Part shown: piece by piece, positions 9,631-17,812 of the stretch
How positions within the stretch are numbered: the first letter of the stretch is position 1
Layout: every line of letters begins with the position of its first letter
From: Patiriisocius sp047731265
GTDB lineage: Bacteria > Bacteroidota > Bacteroidia > Flavobacteriales > Flavobacteriaceae
DNA: 64,000 bases
NCBI RefSeq assembly: GCF_047731265.1
Contig: NZ_CP159835.1
Location: forward strand, 2,418,001-2,482,000
Direction of reading: 5' to 3'
Notes under the pieces: model-generated
Databases searched by the model: none
Told to the model about the DNA's origin: nothing
What the model saw: only the letters and a program-made list of their open reading frames with translations
Made by a program: the position numbers and the translations under genes

Positions 9631-10614
9631 ATGAAAAGAATCACCCTCGCTTGCTTACTGTTGTTTTGTATTACATCGTTTGCTCAACAAGGTATTAATT
9701 ACAAAGCCTTAATTAAAGACGGATCTGGAGTTCTAGTTTCCAGTACAGCAATCGATGTTACCTTTACTATATTAGATGGAGCGTCCAATGTGTATGAAGA
9801 AACCCATGCACCTACTACAGATGCCAATGGGATTGTAATACTAAACATAGGAGAAGGAACGCCTGTAACAGGAGACTTCTCTACAATTGATTGGAGCAGT
9901 AATAATCACTTTTTAAAGGTACAAATAGATACAGGGGGCGGTCTGCAAGATATGGGTGCCACAGCTTTTAAAACGGTTCCTTATGCGATGCATGCTACCA
10001 CTGCAACCACTGCAACCACAGCAACAACAGCAACAACAGCTACCACAGCAGCAACAGCTACCACATTACTCGGCGGCATAGACCAAGGATATATAGCAGC
10101 TTTAGAAGCCAGAATAGCAGCTTTAGAGCAGTTAACAGTAGGAGATATTAAGGAAGGCGGTGTTGTATTTTGGTTAGATGGCAACGGTGGCGGCTTGGTA
10201 TGTGCTTTTTCAGATTATGCAACCGAGGTAGAATGGGGTTGTAATGGTACAGATTTAATAAACGTTCCAAATGTTACTAGTGGTCCTTCTGGTCCTGGTG
10301 CGGAAATAGGAGATGGTATGAGTAATACTAATAGTATATTAGCTGATTGCCCTAGTGCACCAGCAGCCTTAGCGGCCCGTTCCTACGGCCCTGAATGGTT
10401 TTTACCAAGTATAAACGAGTTGAAAGAGATGTATTCAAATAAAACAACTTTAGAGGTAGTCGCTGGGTTTAGTGCATTGAATCCAAGTATTCCCTACTGG
10501 AGTTCTACGGAGAGCATTAGCAATAACGCGTGGGCTCAGGATTTCAGCTATGGTGATCAGGCCGCCATCAATAAGAGCAACGCTATCATCGTGCGTGCGG
10601 TTCGGGCTTTTTAG
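9631..10614 (+). CDS. DGR target protein T7
   Basis: 327 aa. Same architecture as T6 with the longest Thr/Ala tract (five ATT units before AATATT). DUF1566-like body as T5/T6 apart from a short patch (AFSDYATEVEWGCNG) shared in part with T8. The VR is unrelated to those of T5 and T6 at the variable positions. Confidence 0.88.
   Translation: MKRITLACLLLFCITSFAQQGINYKALIKDGSGVLVSSTAIDVTFTILDGASNVYEETHAPTTDANGIVILNIGEGTPVTGDFSTIDWSSNNHFLKVQIDTGGGLQDMGATAFKTVPYAMHATTATTATTATTATTATTAATATTLLGGIDQGYIAALEARIAALEQLTVGDIKEGGVVFWLDGNGGGLVCAFSDYATEVEWGCNGTDLINVPNVTSGPSGPGAEIGDGMSNTNSILADCPSAPAALAARSYGPEWFLPSINELKEMYSNKTTLEVVAGFSALNPSIPYWSSTESISNNAWAQDFSYGDQAAINKSNAIIVRAVRAF
10495..10611 (+). repeat. DGR variable repeat VR7
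   Basis: 117 bp. Encodes SISNN, A, D, SYGDQ and AAINKSNAII. All differences from the TR are at adenines. Confidence 0.93.
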
Positions 10615-10941
10615 TTATTTATCAATTTAATTATTTAATTGAATACCGCGTAAGCGGTCGGTTTAAAAAAATTTTAAAACCAATGGTAATGTAAAATTGA
10701 CTATTGGTTTTTTTGTTTCTTATTATTATCTTTTAATTTTAGAATAAGCTACTTTTCCAATTCTAAGAATCTAAATCGTTTAAAATCCCTCTCAAATTGA
10801 GAGGGATTTTAGGTCTATAAACCTTAAGATTTTGTCGTTTAAACAGGTATAAAATACCGTATGTCTAAAAGAATTTTAGTATGTTTAATTTCGCACTATT
10901 TTTATAGTGTATAACTAATCTAAATCTCAAAAACTCAATTT
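10615..10941 (+). promoter_or_regulatory. Inter-target block after T7
   Basis: Post-VR stem-loop ACCGC-GTAA-GCGGT at 10645-10658, two terminator palindromes, promoter with CACTAT/ATAGTG. No gene seen. Confidence 0.62.
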
Positions 10942-11901
10942 ATGAAAAGAATCACCCTCGCTTGCTTACTGTTGTTTTGTATTACATCGTTTGCTCAACA
11001 AGGTATTAATTACAAAGCCTTAATTAAAGACGGATCTGGAGTTATAGTTTCCAGTACCGCTATCGATGTTACCTTTACTATATTAGATGGAGCGTCCAAT
11101 GTGTATGAAGAAACCCATGCACCTACTACAGATGCCAATGGGATTGTAATGCTAAACATAGGAGAAGGAGCGCCTGTAACAGGAGACTTCTCTACAATTG
11201 ATTGGAGCAGTAACAATCACTTTTTAAAGGTACAAATAGATACAGGGGGCGGTCTGCAAGATATGGGTACCACAGCTTTTAAAACGGTGCCTTATGCATT
11301 GCAATCTAAAACAGCTAGCACAGCAACCACAGCTACCACTTTACCCGGCGGCATAGACCAAGGGTATATAGCAGCTTTAGAAGCCAGAATAGCAGCCTTA
11401 GAGCCAGCAACAGTAGGAGATTTAAGAGATGGTGGTGTTGTATTTTGGTTAGATGGCAACGGTGGCGGCTTGGTATGTGCTTTTTCAGATTATGCAACCG
11501 AGTTAGAATGGGGTTGTATGTCTACAGATTTACTAGGCGTTCCAAATGTCACTAGTGTTCCTTCTGTTCCTTCTGGTCCTGGTGCAGAAATAGGAGATGG
11601 TGAGCCTAATACTAATAGTATATTAACATTAACTGATTGCCCTAGTGCACCAGCAGCCTTAGCGGCCCGTTCCTACGGCCCTGAATGGTTTTTACCAAGT
11701 GTAAACGAGTTGAAAGAGATGTATTTAAATAAAGTGACTTTAGAGGCTGTCTCTGGGTTTAGTGCATTTGGTAATAATCCCTACTTTAGTTCTACGGAGA
11801 ACAGTAGCAATGCCGCGTGGTTTCAGGGTTTCATCAATGGTGTTCAGGACATCATCACTAAGGACTACCCACTCAATGTGCGTGCTGTTCGGGCTTTTTA
11901 G
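10942..11901 (+). CDS. DGR target protein T8
   Basis: 319 aa. T6/T7-type signal peptide, shared N-terminal domain, shorter linker (LQSKTASTATTATT), coil-forming helix, DUF1566-like domain starting GDLRDGGVVFW with a small insertion (VPSVPSGPG, ILTLTDC). The conserved YWSSTE before the variable region is YFSSTE, a non-adenine change (TGG to TTT), so this copy has also drifted at the 5' edge of the VR. Confidence 0.87.
   Translation: MKRITLACLLLFCITSFAQQGINYKALIKDGSGVIVSSTAIDVTFTILDGASNVYEETHAPTTDANGIVMLNIGEGAPVTGDFSTIDWSSNNHFLKVQIDTGGGLQDMGTTAFKTVPYALQSKTASTATTATTLPGGIDQGYIAALEARIAALEPATVGDLRDGGVVFWLDGNGGGLVCAFSDYATELEWGCMSTDLLGVPNVTSVPSVPSGPGAEIGDGEPNTNSILTLTDCPSAPAALAARSYGPEWFLPSVNELKEMYLNKVTLEAVSGFSAFGNNPYFSSTENSSNAAWFQGFINGVQDIITKDYPLNVRAVRAF
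11782..11898 (+). repeat. DGR variable repeat VR8
   Basis: 117 bp. Encodes NSSNA, F, G, INGVQ and DIITKDYPLN. Adenine changes dominate; TGG to TTT at the 5' edge and AAC to AAT near the 3' edge are not adenine changes. Confidence 0.9.
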
Positions 11902-12228
11902 TTATTTATCAATTTAATTATTTAATTGAATACCGCGTAAGCGGTCGGTTTAAAAAAATTTTAAAACCAATGGTAATGTAAAATTGACTATTGGTTTTTT
12001 TGTTTCTTATTATTATCTTTTAATTTTAGAATAAGCTACTTTTCCAATTCTAAGAATCTAAATCGTTTAAAATCCCTCTCAAATTGAGAGGGATTTTAGG
12101 TCTATAAACCTTAAGATTTTGTCGTTTAAACAGGTATAAAATACCGTATGTCTAAAAGAATTTTAATATGTTTAATTTCGCATTATTTTTATAGTGTATG
12201 ACTCATCTAAATCTTAAAAACTCAATTC
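11902..12228 (+). promoter_or_regulatory. Inter-target block after T8
   Basis: Post-VR stem-loop ACCGC-GTAA-GCGGT at 11932-11945, two terminator palindromes, promoter region. No gene seen. Confidence 0.62.
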
Positions 12229-13095
12229 ATGAAAAGAATCACACTAGCATTATTACTATTCGTTACAGTAGGCATGGTTGCTCAACAAGGTATTAATTAC
12301 AAAGCCTTAATTAAAGACGGATCTGGAGTTATAGTTTCCAGTACCGCAATCGATGTTACCTTTACTATATTAGATGGAGCGTCCAATGTGTATGAAGAAA
12401 CCCATGCACCTACCACAGATGCCAATGGGATTGTAATACTAAACATAGGAGAAGGAGCGCCTGTAACAGGAGACTTCTCTGCAATTGATTGGAGCAGTAA
12501 TAATCACTTTTTAAAGGTACAAATAGATACAGGGAGCGGTCTGCAAGATATTGCTACCACAGCTTTTAAAACGGTGCCTTATGCGTTACATGCTAAAACA
12601 GCAGAAAGTGTGACATCTACTTGCGGGCTTTCAATAGGTGACACTTACCAAGGCGGTATTATTTTCTATTTAGATGCATCGGGCTGTCATGGGTTGATAG
12701 CTGCACCAGGTGATCATTCGACTCTAGCGGCATGGTGGAATGGGTCTAATATGGATACGAGGGCGTATGGTAGCGGATTGTTTGAAGGAAAATACAATAT
12801 CAAAATGATAAATGGGGAACAAGGAGGCACATCAAGCGCAGCAGCAATTTGTTTCAATTATGGTGATGGCAAGTGGTATTTGCCATCAATTGAGGAATTA
12901 AACCTAATGTATGAAAATATAGGACAAGGAAATGCCTTGGGCCTTGGGAATATTGGCGGTTTTGTTAATACTTACTACTGGAGTTCTACGGAGATCGATA
13001 ACAGTAGCGGGTGGAGGCAGTATTTCCTCAATGGTAATCAGTACAAGGACTGGAAGTACAAATCAGGCGGCGTGCGTGCAGTTCGAGCTTTTTAA
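12229..13095 (+). CDS. DGR target protein T9, most diverged VR
   Basis: 288 aa. N-terminal 125 residues as in T3, but no IAALEARIAALE helix; the linker goes straight into a different DUF1566-like domain (IGDTYQGGIIFYLDASGCHG start, GKWYLPSIEELNLMY core). The VR has non-adenine changes (GCG to GGG, AAC to AAG, AAT to TGG), and its 3' end differs from the TR (GCA, CGA) and stops with TAA instead of TAG. The post-VR region is also rearranged. T9 may therefore be a retired or separately evolving target. Confidence 0.86.
   Translation: MKRITLALLLFVTVGMVAQQGINYKALIKDGSGVIVSSTAIDVTFTILDGASNVYEETHAPTTDANGIVILNIGEGAPVTGDFSAIDWSSNNHFLKVQIDTGSGLQDIATTAFKTVPYALHAKTAESVTSTCGLSIGDTYQGGIIFYLDASGCHGLIAAPGDHSTLAAWWNGSNMDTRAYGSGLFEGKYNIKMINGEQGGTSSAAAICFNYGDGKWYLPSIEELNLMYENIGQGNALGLGNIGGFVNTYYWSSTEIDNSSGWRQYFLNGNQYKDWKYKSGGVRAVRAF
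12976..13092 (+). repeat. DGR variable repeat VR9 (degenerate)
   Basis: 117 bp. Encodes IDNSS, GWR, Y, LNGNQ and YKDWKYKSGG. It has more non-adenine changes than the others and mismatches in the 3' anchor region. Confidence 0.8.
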
Positions 13096-13177
13096 CTATT
13101 TAGTTAATTATCAATTTAGCGAAGCGGTCTCACGAACATCTTTTAAGGAAATAAGAATGGGTGAGTAATTTAAATAG

Positions 13178-13193
13178 TGCCGCGTAAGCGGTC
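13178..13193 (+). promoter_or_regulatory. Post-VR hairpin of T9, displaced
   Basis: CCGC-GTAA-GCGG stem-loop as behind the other VRs, but about 85 bp after the stop codon instead of about 30. The sequence between has a second, poorer half-copy (TAGCGAAGCGGT), so the site has been rearranged. Confidence 0.5.
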
Positions 13194-13211
13194 GGTTTTT
13201 ATTTTTTAAAA

Positions 13212-13329
13212 ATGGCATTACACACCGAGTTACCAGTTTATAGAGATACTTATAAATTAGTTTTAGAAGTTTTTATAAGCACCAAAAATTTCCCTAAAGA
13301 ATACAAGTATAGTTTGGGTAGCGATATGG
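13212..13329 (+). pseudogene. avd remnant behind T9
   Basis: Begins with the same ATGGCATTACA start as the intact avd at 33071 and follows it to a GATATGG motif, then diverges. The reading frame closes after 42 residues at 13340. The sequence after the break soon joins a stretch (CGGAGTAATTAATGG, from about 13389) that also lies directly behind the RT gene at 34931. The simplest reading is a deletion that removed the rest of avd, the TR and the RT from an older complete DGR core. Confidence 0.75.
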
Positions 13330-13401
13330 GGAGATGTTAGATGTTAGAACTGAGTATTGAGAAAAAAGAAGTAAACAGCCTTTCTTTTCGGAGTAATTAA
13401 T

Positions 13402-13468
13402 GGCAACGGTTAGTATATGAAGCGCAGCATCCCGCAGGGTGCTATGAAGAGATCTACTTTGTTAGTGA
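13402..13468 (+). repeat. attC-like hairpin H1 (short form)
   Basis: Starts GGCAACGG and ends TTTGTTAG like the longer hairpins but is only about 65 bp, with an inner stem AGCAtCCC/GGGTGCT. It marks the left end of the cassette array and the right end of the DGR target block. Its GTT end overlaps the stop codon of the next gene. Confidence 0.55.
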
Positions 13469-13962
13469 CTTTTTTTTATACTTATAATTTTTTCAATAGT
13501 TCGTACAATTGGGATTGTAGTGTCATAAATAAATACTACTTCGATATCAACCTCATCATTTAGCTTGAGTTTATCAATGAATTTGGTATTGGGGTCATCG
13601 AAGCTATTTTTATAATAATCTGAAGTTTTGATAGTATATTTTTTGAGTTGTTCTCTTCTAGTTAAGCCATCTCCCTCTAATTTTTCATATTTTAATATCT
13701 TAAAAGTTGCAAAATTACCAGAATTACCACAATCAATTGGACACATCGCCGTTCTTCCCATGCATTTATTATATTTAATACCTTTGAAAGCTGCTTTGAA
13801 TGTATGGTAAGTAGAGGATTCATTTTTTGGAAGATTATTATGGGCAGTTACCAAGTCGGTTTTATTGTTCTTATCTTGGGTACTTATTTGGACAGAATTA
13901 CATTGTGTAAATAGTATCATCAAAGTGATTGATATTATTGAGTTTAAGATATGCTTAATCAT
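13462..13962 (-). CDS. Hypothetical lipoprotein
   Basis: 166 aa. Residues 1-20 form a lipoprotein signal with the lipobox LFTQC, so it is probably anchored in the periplasm or outer membrane. The mature part has a CMGRTAMCPIDCG segment with three cysteines and no domain I can name. First unit of the cassette array, flanked by hairpins H1 and H2; no promoter of its own is evident. Confidence 0.7.
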   Translation of the reverse strand: MIKHILNSIISITLMILFTQCNSVQISTQDKNNKTDLVTAHNNLPKNESSTYHTFKAAFKGIKYNKCMGRTAMCPIDCGNSGNFATFKILKYEKLEGDGLTRREQLKKYTIKTSDYYKNSFDDPNTKFIDKLKLNDEVDIEVVFIYDTTIPIVRTIEKIISIKKSH

Positions 13963-13979
13963 TTATTTTTTTCTGTTAA

Positions 13980-14119
13980 TTGCCACTAGCGTATTTCTAT
14001 ATGGTTTGTTGCGTGTTTAAAGCAACTAATTTAGTAAATAATTATCGACCAAGAAAGTCTGCTAGGATTTTCGTAAGTAGGCGAGAACTAGCCATTAATT
14101 ATACTCGGTGTTATGTGCA
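13980..14119 (+). repeat. attC-like hairpin H2
   Basis: About 140-bp element of the same subtype as H5 and H7 (AGTTGCG...GCAACTAATTTAG inner part). Its right end GTTATGTGCA is the inverted match of the left edge of H3 (TGCACATAAC), so both edges of the 14124 cassette correspond. Its own left edge (GCCACTAGCG) lacks the AAC seen elsewhere. Confidence 0.6.
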
Positions 14120-14123
14120 GGCT

Positions 14124-15515
14124 TTACTTCACGGCTTTTAATATATAGTTTGGTATCATTTCGTTTGGTGGTGTACTTTTACCATACAATTGATAGGAAT
14201 TATAATTTCCACCTGTAAATACTGTAATCATATCTAGTTCAGGCCAAATATTGATTTTTTGTCCGCCATTTCCCGAAGCTAAATACGAGTCATATGTTCG
14301 TCCGTCAACTACGAAATATTTATGTTCCCAAAGATAACCGTAATCTCCTTTGTCCATATTAAATGTTTTATCAATCCATCTTTTTGATATTATTTGATTG
14401 CCATTCCATTTACCGCCATCTTTAAATAATTTTGCTAATTTAATCACGTCTCTTGGTGTAAAATACGTTTGACTAAAATCATCACTACTGGTTTGATTTG
14501 GTTCAAAAGTCCATTTATAATTAGAAATATTTAAAGGTTCAAAAAGATTTTCTTTGGCAAAATCCTCAATTTTCTTGTCTGTTGCTATTTCAACTAAACT
14601 TCCTAAAGTCAAAGCACAACCTGTGCAATAAGATGATGATACACCAGGTTCTCCAATCATTGGTAAATCGAGCGTGTATTTTACCCAATCTTTACTTTGC
14701 ATCATTTTTAATTCATTTCCTTTACTTTCAGGATTATTGTTTTCACAATCCATGCCGTGTCGATACATTAAGAAATTTTCGATTATAATTTCTTTTTTTC
14801 TTTTGTCCAAATTGGCGATTTCTAGATATCTCGAATTAAAATAGGACAATAGTCTATCTTTTTCACTTTTTATAAATCCTTGATCAACCGCTATTCCAAG
14901 AATTCCACCAATAAACGGTTTTGTGGCAGACCTCAATTGATGTGGTGTATTTTGGTCATAACCATAAAAATATTCCTCAAGCACTAATTTGTTGCTTTTA
15001 TAAATCAAGATGCTATGGACATCGGGGAAATGACCGTCAATGGTTTTTTTGACCATATCGACTATAAGATTGGGGTTTTTAAATTCATCTTCCAAATTGC
15101 CCGTTGCAAGTCCGTCATCAGTTTCTGTTGGTTGTTTATATTCGTAATTTTCTGGATTATCGAAAAATTCTTTTTTGGGAAACATATTCGATTTATCAAT
15201 ATCTTTTGTCAGTAACTTGAATTCTTGACCGTCAGTTTTATAGCTTATTACTTTCTTTGAGTTGTCCCTTTCAAAAATTACAGAGCTTCCTTGCATATCT
15301 GTAAAACTGTCTAAAGCAATAAATTTTAAAGGGTATTTTGCATTATCTATTACAGCATAAAGCGTCGTGTCCATCGCCGAAGCTTTAAGTTCTAATGTCG
15401 TATTATCAACATATTCGTATTTCCCTTCATAATCGAAAAGACTTTCATATTCAGATTTTTCTTTCGTTGACGAACAGCCGATAAGTAAAGGAATTATTAA
15501 AAGTATTTTTTTCAT
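14124..15515 (-). CDS. Serine hydrolase, beta-lactamase/class C family, lipoprotein
   Basis: 463 aa from the ATG at 15515 (MKKILLIIPLLIGCSS, lipobox IGC). An upstream in-frame ATG lies inside hairpin H3 and gives no signal sequence, so I reject it. The catalytic SxxK motif is seen in RSATKPFIGG, and a Tyr motif at SSYCTG. Family members are PBP-like hydrolases, esterases or peptidases; few are true beta-lactamases. A related protein is encoded at 28825-30489. Single-gene cassette without an evident promoter. Confidence 0.8.
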   Translation of the reverse strand: MKKILLIIPLLIGCSSTKEKSEYESLFDYEGKYEYVDNTTLELKASAMDTTLYAVIDNAKYPLKFIALDSFTDMQGSSVIFERDNSKKVISYKTDGQEFKLLTKDIDKSNMFPKKEFFDNPENYEYKQPTETDDGLATGNLEDEFKNPNLIVDMVKKTIDGHFPDVHSILIYKSNKLVLEEYFYGYDQNTPHQLRSATKPFIGGILGIAVDQGFIKSEKDRLLSYFNSRYLEIANLDKRKKEIIIENFLMYRHGMDCENNNPESKGNELKMMQSKDWVKYTLDLPMIGEPGVSSSYCTGCALTLGSLVEIATDKKIEDFAKENLFEPLNISNYKWTFEPNQTSSDDFSQTYFTPRDVIKLAKLFKDGGKWNGNQIISKRWIDKTFNMDKGDYGYLWEHKYFVVDGRTYDSYLASGNGGQKINIWPELDMITVFTGGNYNSYQLYGKSTPPNEMIPNYILKAVK

Positions 15516-15555
15516 TTGAATTCTATTTTTTGGATAAGCGGGATTTTTTTCAGCT

Positions 15556-15759
15556 TGCACATAACGGCTCGGCAATGATTGGTGTGGGGCGGTGATTTAC
15601 AATTCCCATTGCGCCACAACTCGTAGCCAAATCTTTTTATTTTGTTTTATTTTTTCATTTTAAAGCCAAATCAAAAAGATTTGGCGAATTTGATTTAAAG
15701 CTCTTAACTTTGGATTAAGCACAAAACCCCGTATTAGTTATAGCTTTTGTTGTGTGCAG
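15556..15759 (+). repeat. attC-like hairpin H3
   Basis: Long imperfect inverted repeat: left edge TGCACATAACGG, right edge TTGTTGTGTGCA. The inner arms contain GCCAAATC and AAAGATTTGGCG. Same subtype as H10 and H23. Confidence 0.7.
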
Positions 15760-15828
15760 GTTTTCTACGTTCTGTTTTCAGCTATTGGTTATTTCTGTTT
15801 AAACGCTCTTTAAGAGTATGTTTTTTAT

Positions 15829-16338
15829 TTAAATTATTTCCTTTTGAAAATAACATACTTCTCCTTCTTTATAGTGTTCTGGTAATCCATTTGTGTTTTC
15901 GATTTCTTTTGTTCCTAAAAATTCAAAACCGATTTTTTCATAATGAGTGATTAAACCTTTATTTAAACCAACAGTATCCATTCGGATATATTTAAGGTCT
16001 TTATTTTTTCCAAATTCATTAGCCCAATCAATTAATTTTTTGACTAGGTTTTGACCTCTAAATAAAGGGTTTGTAGCGATTCGATGAATATAAACTGAAG
16101 GTTGTTTATTATCATTTCCCCAAATCAATTCGTCACTTAGTGCTGTCGCCCATATACAAGCAATTTGTTCGTTAATCATTAACTTCCATTGTTTGTTTTC
16201 TTCTATTTCACTTATTATTAGTTTTTTCGGGAATTCAGGCCAATAAACTTGATTTTTCGATTTCATATAATCGGTAGCGATTCTATACAAGTCAAATATT
16301 TTAGGAACATCTGTAGATTCACTATTTTCTATTGTCAT
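15829..16338 (-). CDS. GNAT-family N-acetyltransferase
   Basis: 169 aa. The acetyl-CoA binding region is visible as NPLFRGQNLVKKLIDWA, close to the Q/R-x-x-G-x-G/A pattern of the fold, followed by a beta-bulge segment (YIRMDTVG) and a C-terminal HYEKIGFEFLG segment. Such enzymes acetylate small amines, antibiotics or protein N-termini; the substrate cannot be told. Cassette cargo between H3 and H4; an IS3 element lies just upstream of its start. Confidence 0.85.
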   Translation of the reverse strand: MTIENSESTDVPKIFDLYRIATDYMKSKNQVYWPEFPKKLIISEIEENKQWKLMINEQIACIWATALSDELIWGNDNKQPSVYIHRIATNPLFRGQNLVKKLIDWANEFGKNKDLKYIRMDTVGLNKGLITHYEKIGFEFLGTKEIENTNGLPEHYKEGEVCYFQKEII

Positions 16339-16411
16339 ATGATAAGTTTAATTATTAACACGATTTTTTTAGCTGTCTTGTCCTGAAATACGGCTACAGG
16401 TTAAAATTGAA

Positions 16412-17086
16412 TTAAGCTGATAATTTATATACCATATTCGGTGTTTTATAGTCTAAAGATAAATGTAATCTTATTTCGTTGTATAAATTAATTGCATTTT
16501 TTGCAGCTCTCTTTGCGTGACTCACGTTGTCAAAGGTTTGGTCTAAATAAAATTCATCTTTTAAGATGCCATTTACACGTTCTGCCATTGCATTTTTGTA
16601 ACAATGATTTTCTTCAGTCATACTAATATCTATCTTTTTTCTTTTCAATATCTGCGTATATACATTGCTACAATACTGTATTCCTCTATCAGAGTGATGT
16701 ATGAGTCTTTTAATGTTTTTAGCTTGATAAATGGCTTTATTAAGCGCTCTCACGCATCCTTTTAGTTCTAAGCTATCACTCAGGTCATAGCCCACTATTC
16801 TTCGAGAGTACATATCAGTTATTAATGCTAGATAACAAAATCCTTTTACGGTTCTAATGTATGTGATGTCAGATGCCCAAACCTGATTAGGTCTTGTTAT
16901 TTCTATGCCTTTTATAATATTACTATACTTATAAAAACGATGATGCGAGTTAGTGGTTCTAGCACTGGTTTTCTTTCTAAGAGTAAGCATATTATGCTTT
17001 CTAAGTATTTTAAATAAAGTATCTCTACCAACTTTAATATTAGCATTAATAAACTCTTTATCTAGGGACCTAGTAAGTTTACGCAC
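16412..17086 (-). CDS. IS3 transposase OrfB (DDE integrase core)
   Basis: 224 aa from the internal ATG, but the frame is open further upstream and is in phase with orfA after a -1 shift. DDE residues are visible in WASDITY, HHSDRG and NAMAERVNG (Asp, Asp, Glu). The intact product is probably the OrfAB fusion made at the A9G run at 17281-17290. Function: cut and joining of the IS ends. Confidence 0.9.
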   Translation of the reverse strand: MRKLTRSLDKEFINANIKVGRDTLFKILRKHNMLTLRKKTSARTTNSHHRFYKYSNIIKGIEITRPNQVWASDITYIRTVKGFCYLALITDMYSRRIVGYDLSDSLELKGCVRALNKAIYQAKNIKRLIHHSDRGIQYCSNVYTQILKRKKIDISMTEENHCYKNAMAERVNGILKDEFYLDQTFDNVSHAKRAAKNAINLYNEIRLHLSLDYKTPNMVYKLSA

Positions 17087-17262
17087 ACCTTCTCTAGGAA
17101 GGAATTTACGTCTTTTTCTAACAATATTTATAATCTGTTGTTCTAGGATTAAACGTTTATCAGCTCTTTTTTTATGCTTGTAATACGCATTACGTTTAAG
17201 TCCAAAACAATTAGATATGGTCGTTAAAGAAGCAAATCCCTTAGATTTTTCTTTAGCTTTGA

Positions 17263-17634
17263 TTAAGGCTTTATACTTAGCTTTTTTTTTAGTTCAGAAA
17301 TAGATTTGTAGCCCAAATCTTCAGCAGCTACTTCTAGATAGGACTCTTCTACCATGGCATCGAGATCTTTTTTTAGTAGTAATTTTTTAAGCTGTTCAAT
17401 TTCCTTTTGAAGCGCTTTAATTCTAGATATTTCGTCTTTAGTTTCCACTTTTACTCTGGTGTTCATTAAGTCTTTACGATTGTACTTTTTAATCCACACA
17501 TTAACTGTTGTAGGTGCGATGGAATAGAGTTTGGAAAGTTCACTTTTAGTGTGCTTTCCAATACTAAGTTCGGCTAAAATTTTTAATTTAAAAGGTTCAC
17601 TGTAACGTCTAATTACTTTGTCATTTCTATACAT
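17263..17634 (-). CDS. IS3 transposase OrfA (HTH and leucine zipper)
   Basis: 123 aa. An N-terminal helix-turn-helix (FKLKILAELSIGKHTKSEL) binds the IS ends, followed by a coiled coil (EIEQLKKLLLKKDL). Near its end the codons CTA-AAA-AAA-AAG form a slippery run; a -1 shift there continues AKYKALIKAKEKSK into the OrfB frame without a stop. Confidence 0.88.
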   Translation of the reverse strand: MYRNDKVIRRYSEPFKLKILAELSIGKHTKSELSKLYSIAPTTVNVWIKKYNRKDLMNTRVKVETKDEISRIKALQKEIEQLKKLLLKKDLDAMVEESYLEVAAEDLGYKSISELKKKLSIKP

Positions 17635-17679
17635 AATGTTTAAAATTATGTAGCCTTTATTCAGGACGGGTCAATATTG

Positions 17680-17810
17680 TTGCCAACGTTGATGTACACG
17701 GCTCGTAGCGCGCAAATAATAAAATTTGGCGGTCTAGCAAATATGCCTTAGCTTGGACTAAGCAACTAATTAGCTATGTTTTATACCACCGTACTTTGTT
17801 GTGCTTAGTG
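17680..17810 (+). repeat. attC-like hairpin H4
   Basis: About 130 bp. Left edge ATTGTTGCCAACG, inner GGCTCGTAGCG opposite AATTAGCTATG, right edge TTTGTTGTGCTTAG. The inner arms resemble H20. Confidence 0.6.
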
Positions 17811-17812
17811 TT

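Larger units (their letters stand above)
16374..17673 (-). mobile_element. IS3-family insertion sequence
   Basis: About 1300 bp with imperfect terminal inverted repeats: the left end starts TGTCTTGTCCTGAA and the right end, read inward, TGACCCGTCCTGAA; both continue to GGCTACA. It contains two overlapping frames, orfA and orfB. No clear target duplication is seen. It sits between the GNAT gene and hairpin H4. Confidence 0.85.

Noticed and set aside
690..12228. Repeated spacers between targets as a CRISPR-like or satellite array
   Set aside because: The units are gene-sized duplications, about 1.3 kb apart, with promoter and terminators; no short regular repeats with unique spacers.
12932..13168. 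Plus-strand frame overlapping VR9
   Set aside because: Out-of-frame shadow of T9; no start signal or homology.
15516..15575. Upstream ATG starts of cassette genes (15575, 28680, 39711, 42292, 47424, 48347)
   Set aside because: They begin inside hairpins and place non-conserved residues ahead of clear signal peptides or native starts.
15829..16338. GNAT gene as a known antibiotic-resistance acetyltransferase
   Set aside because: Only the general fold is visible; no feature specific to an aminoglycoside or other resistance enzyme.
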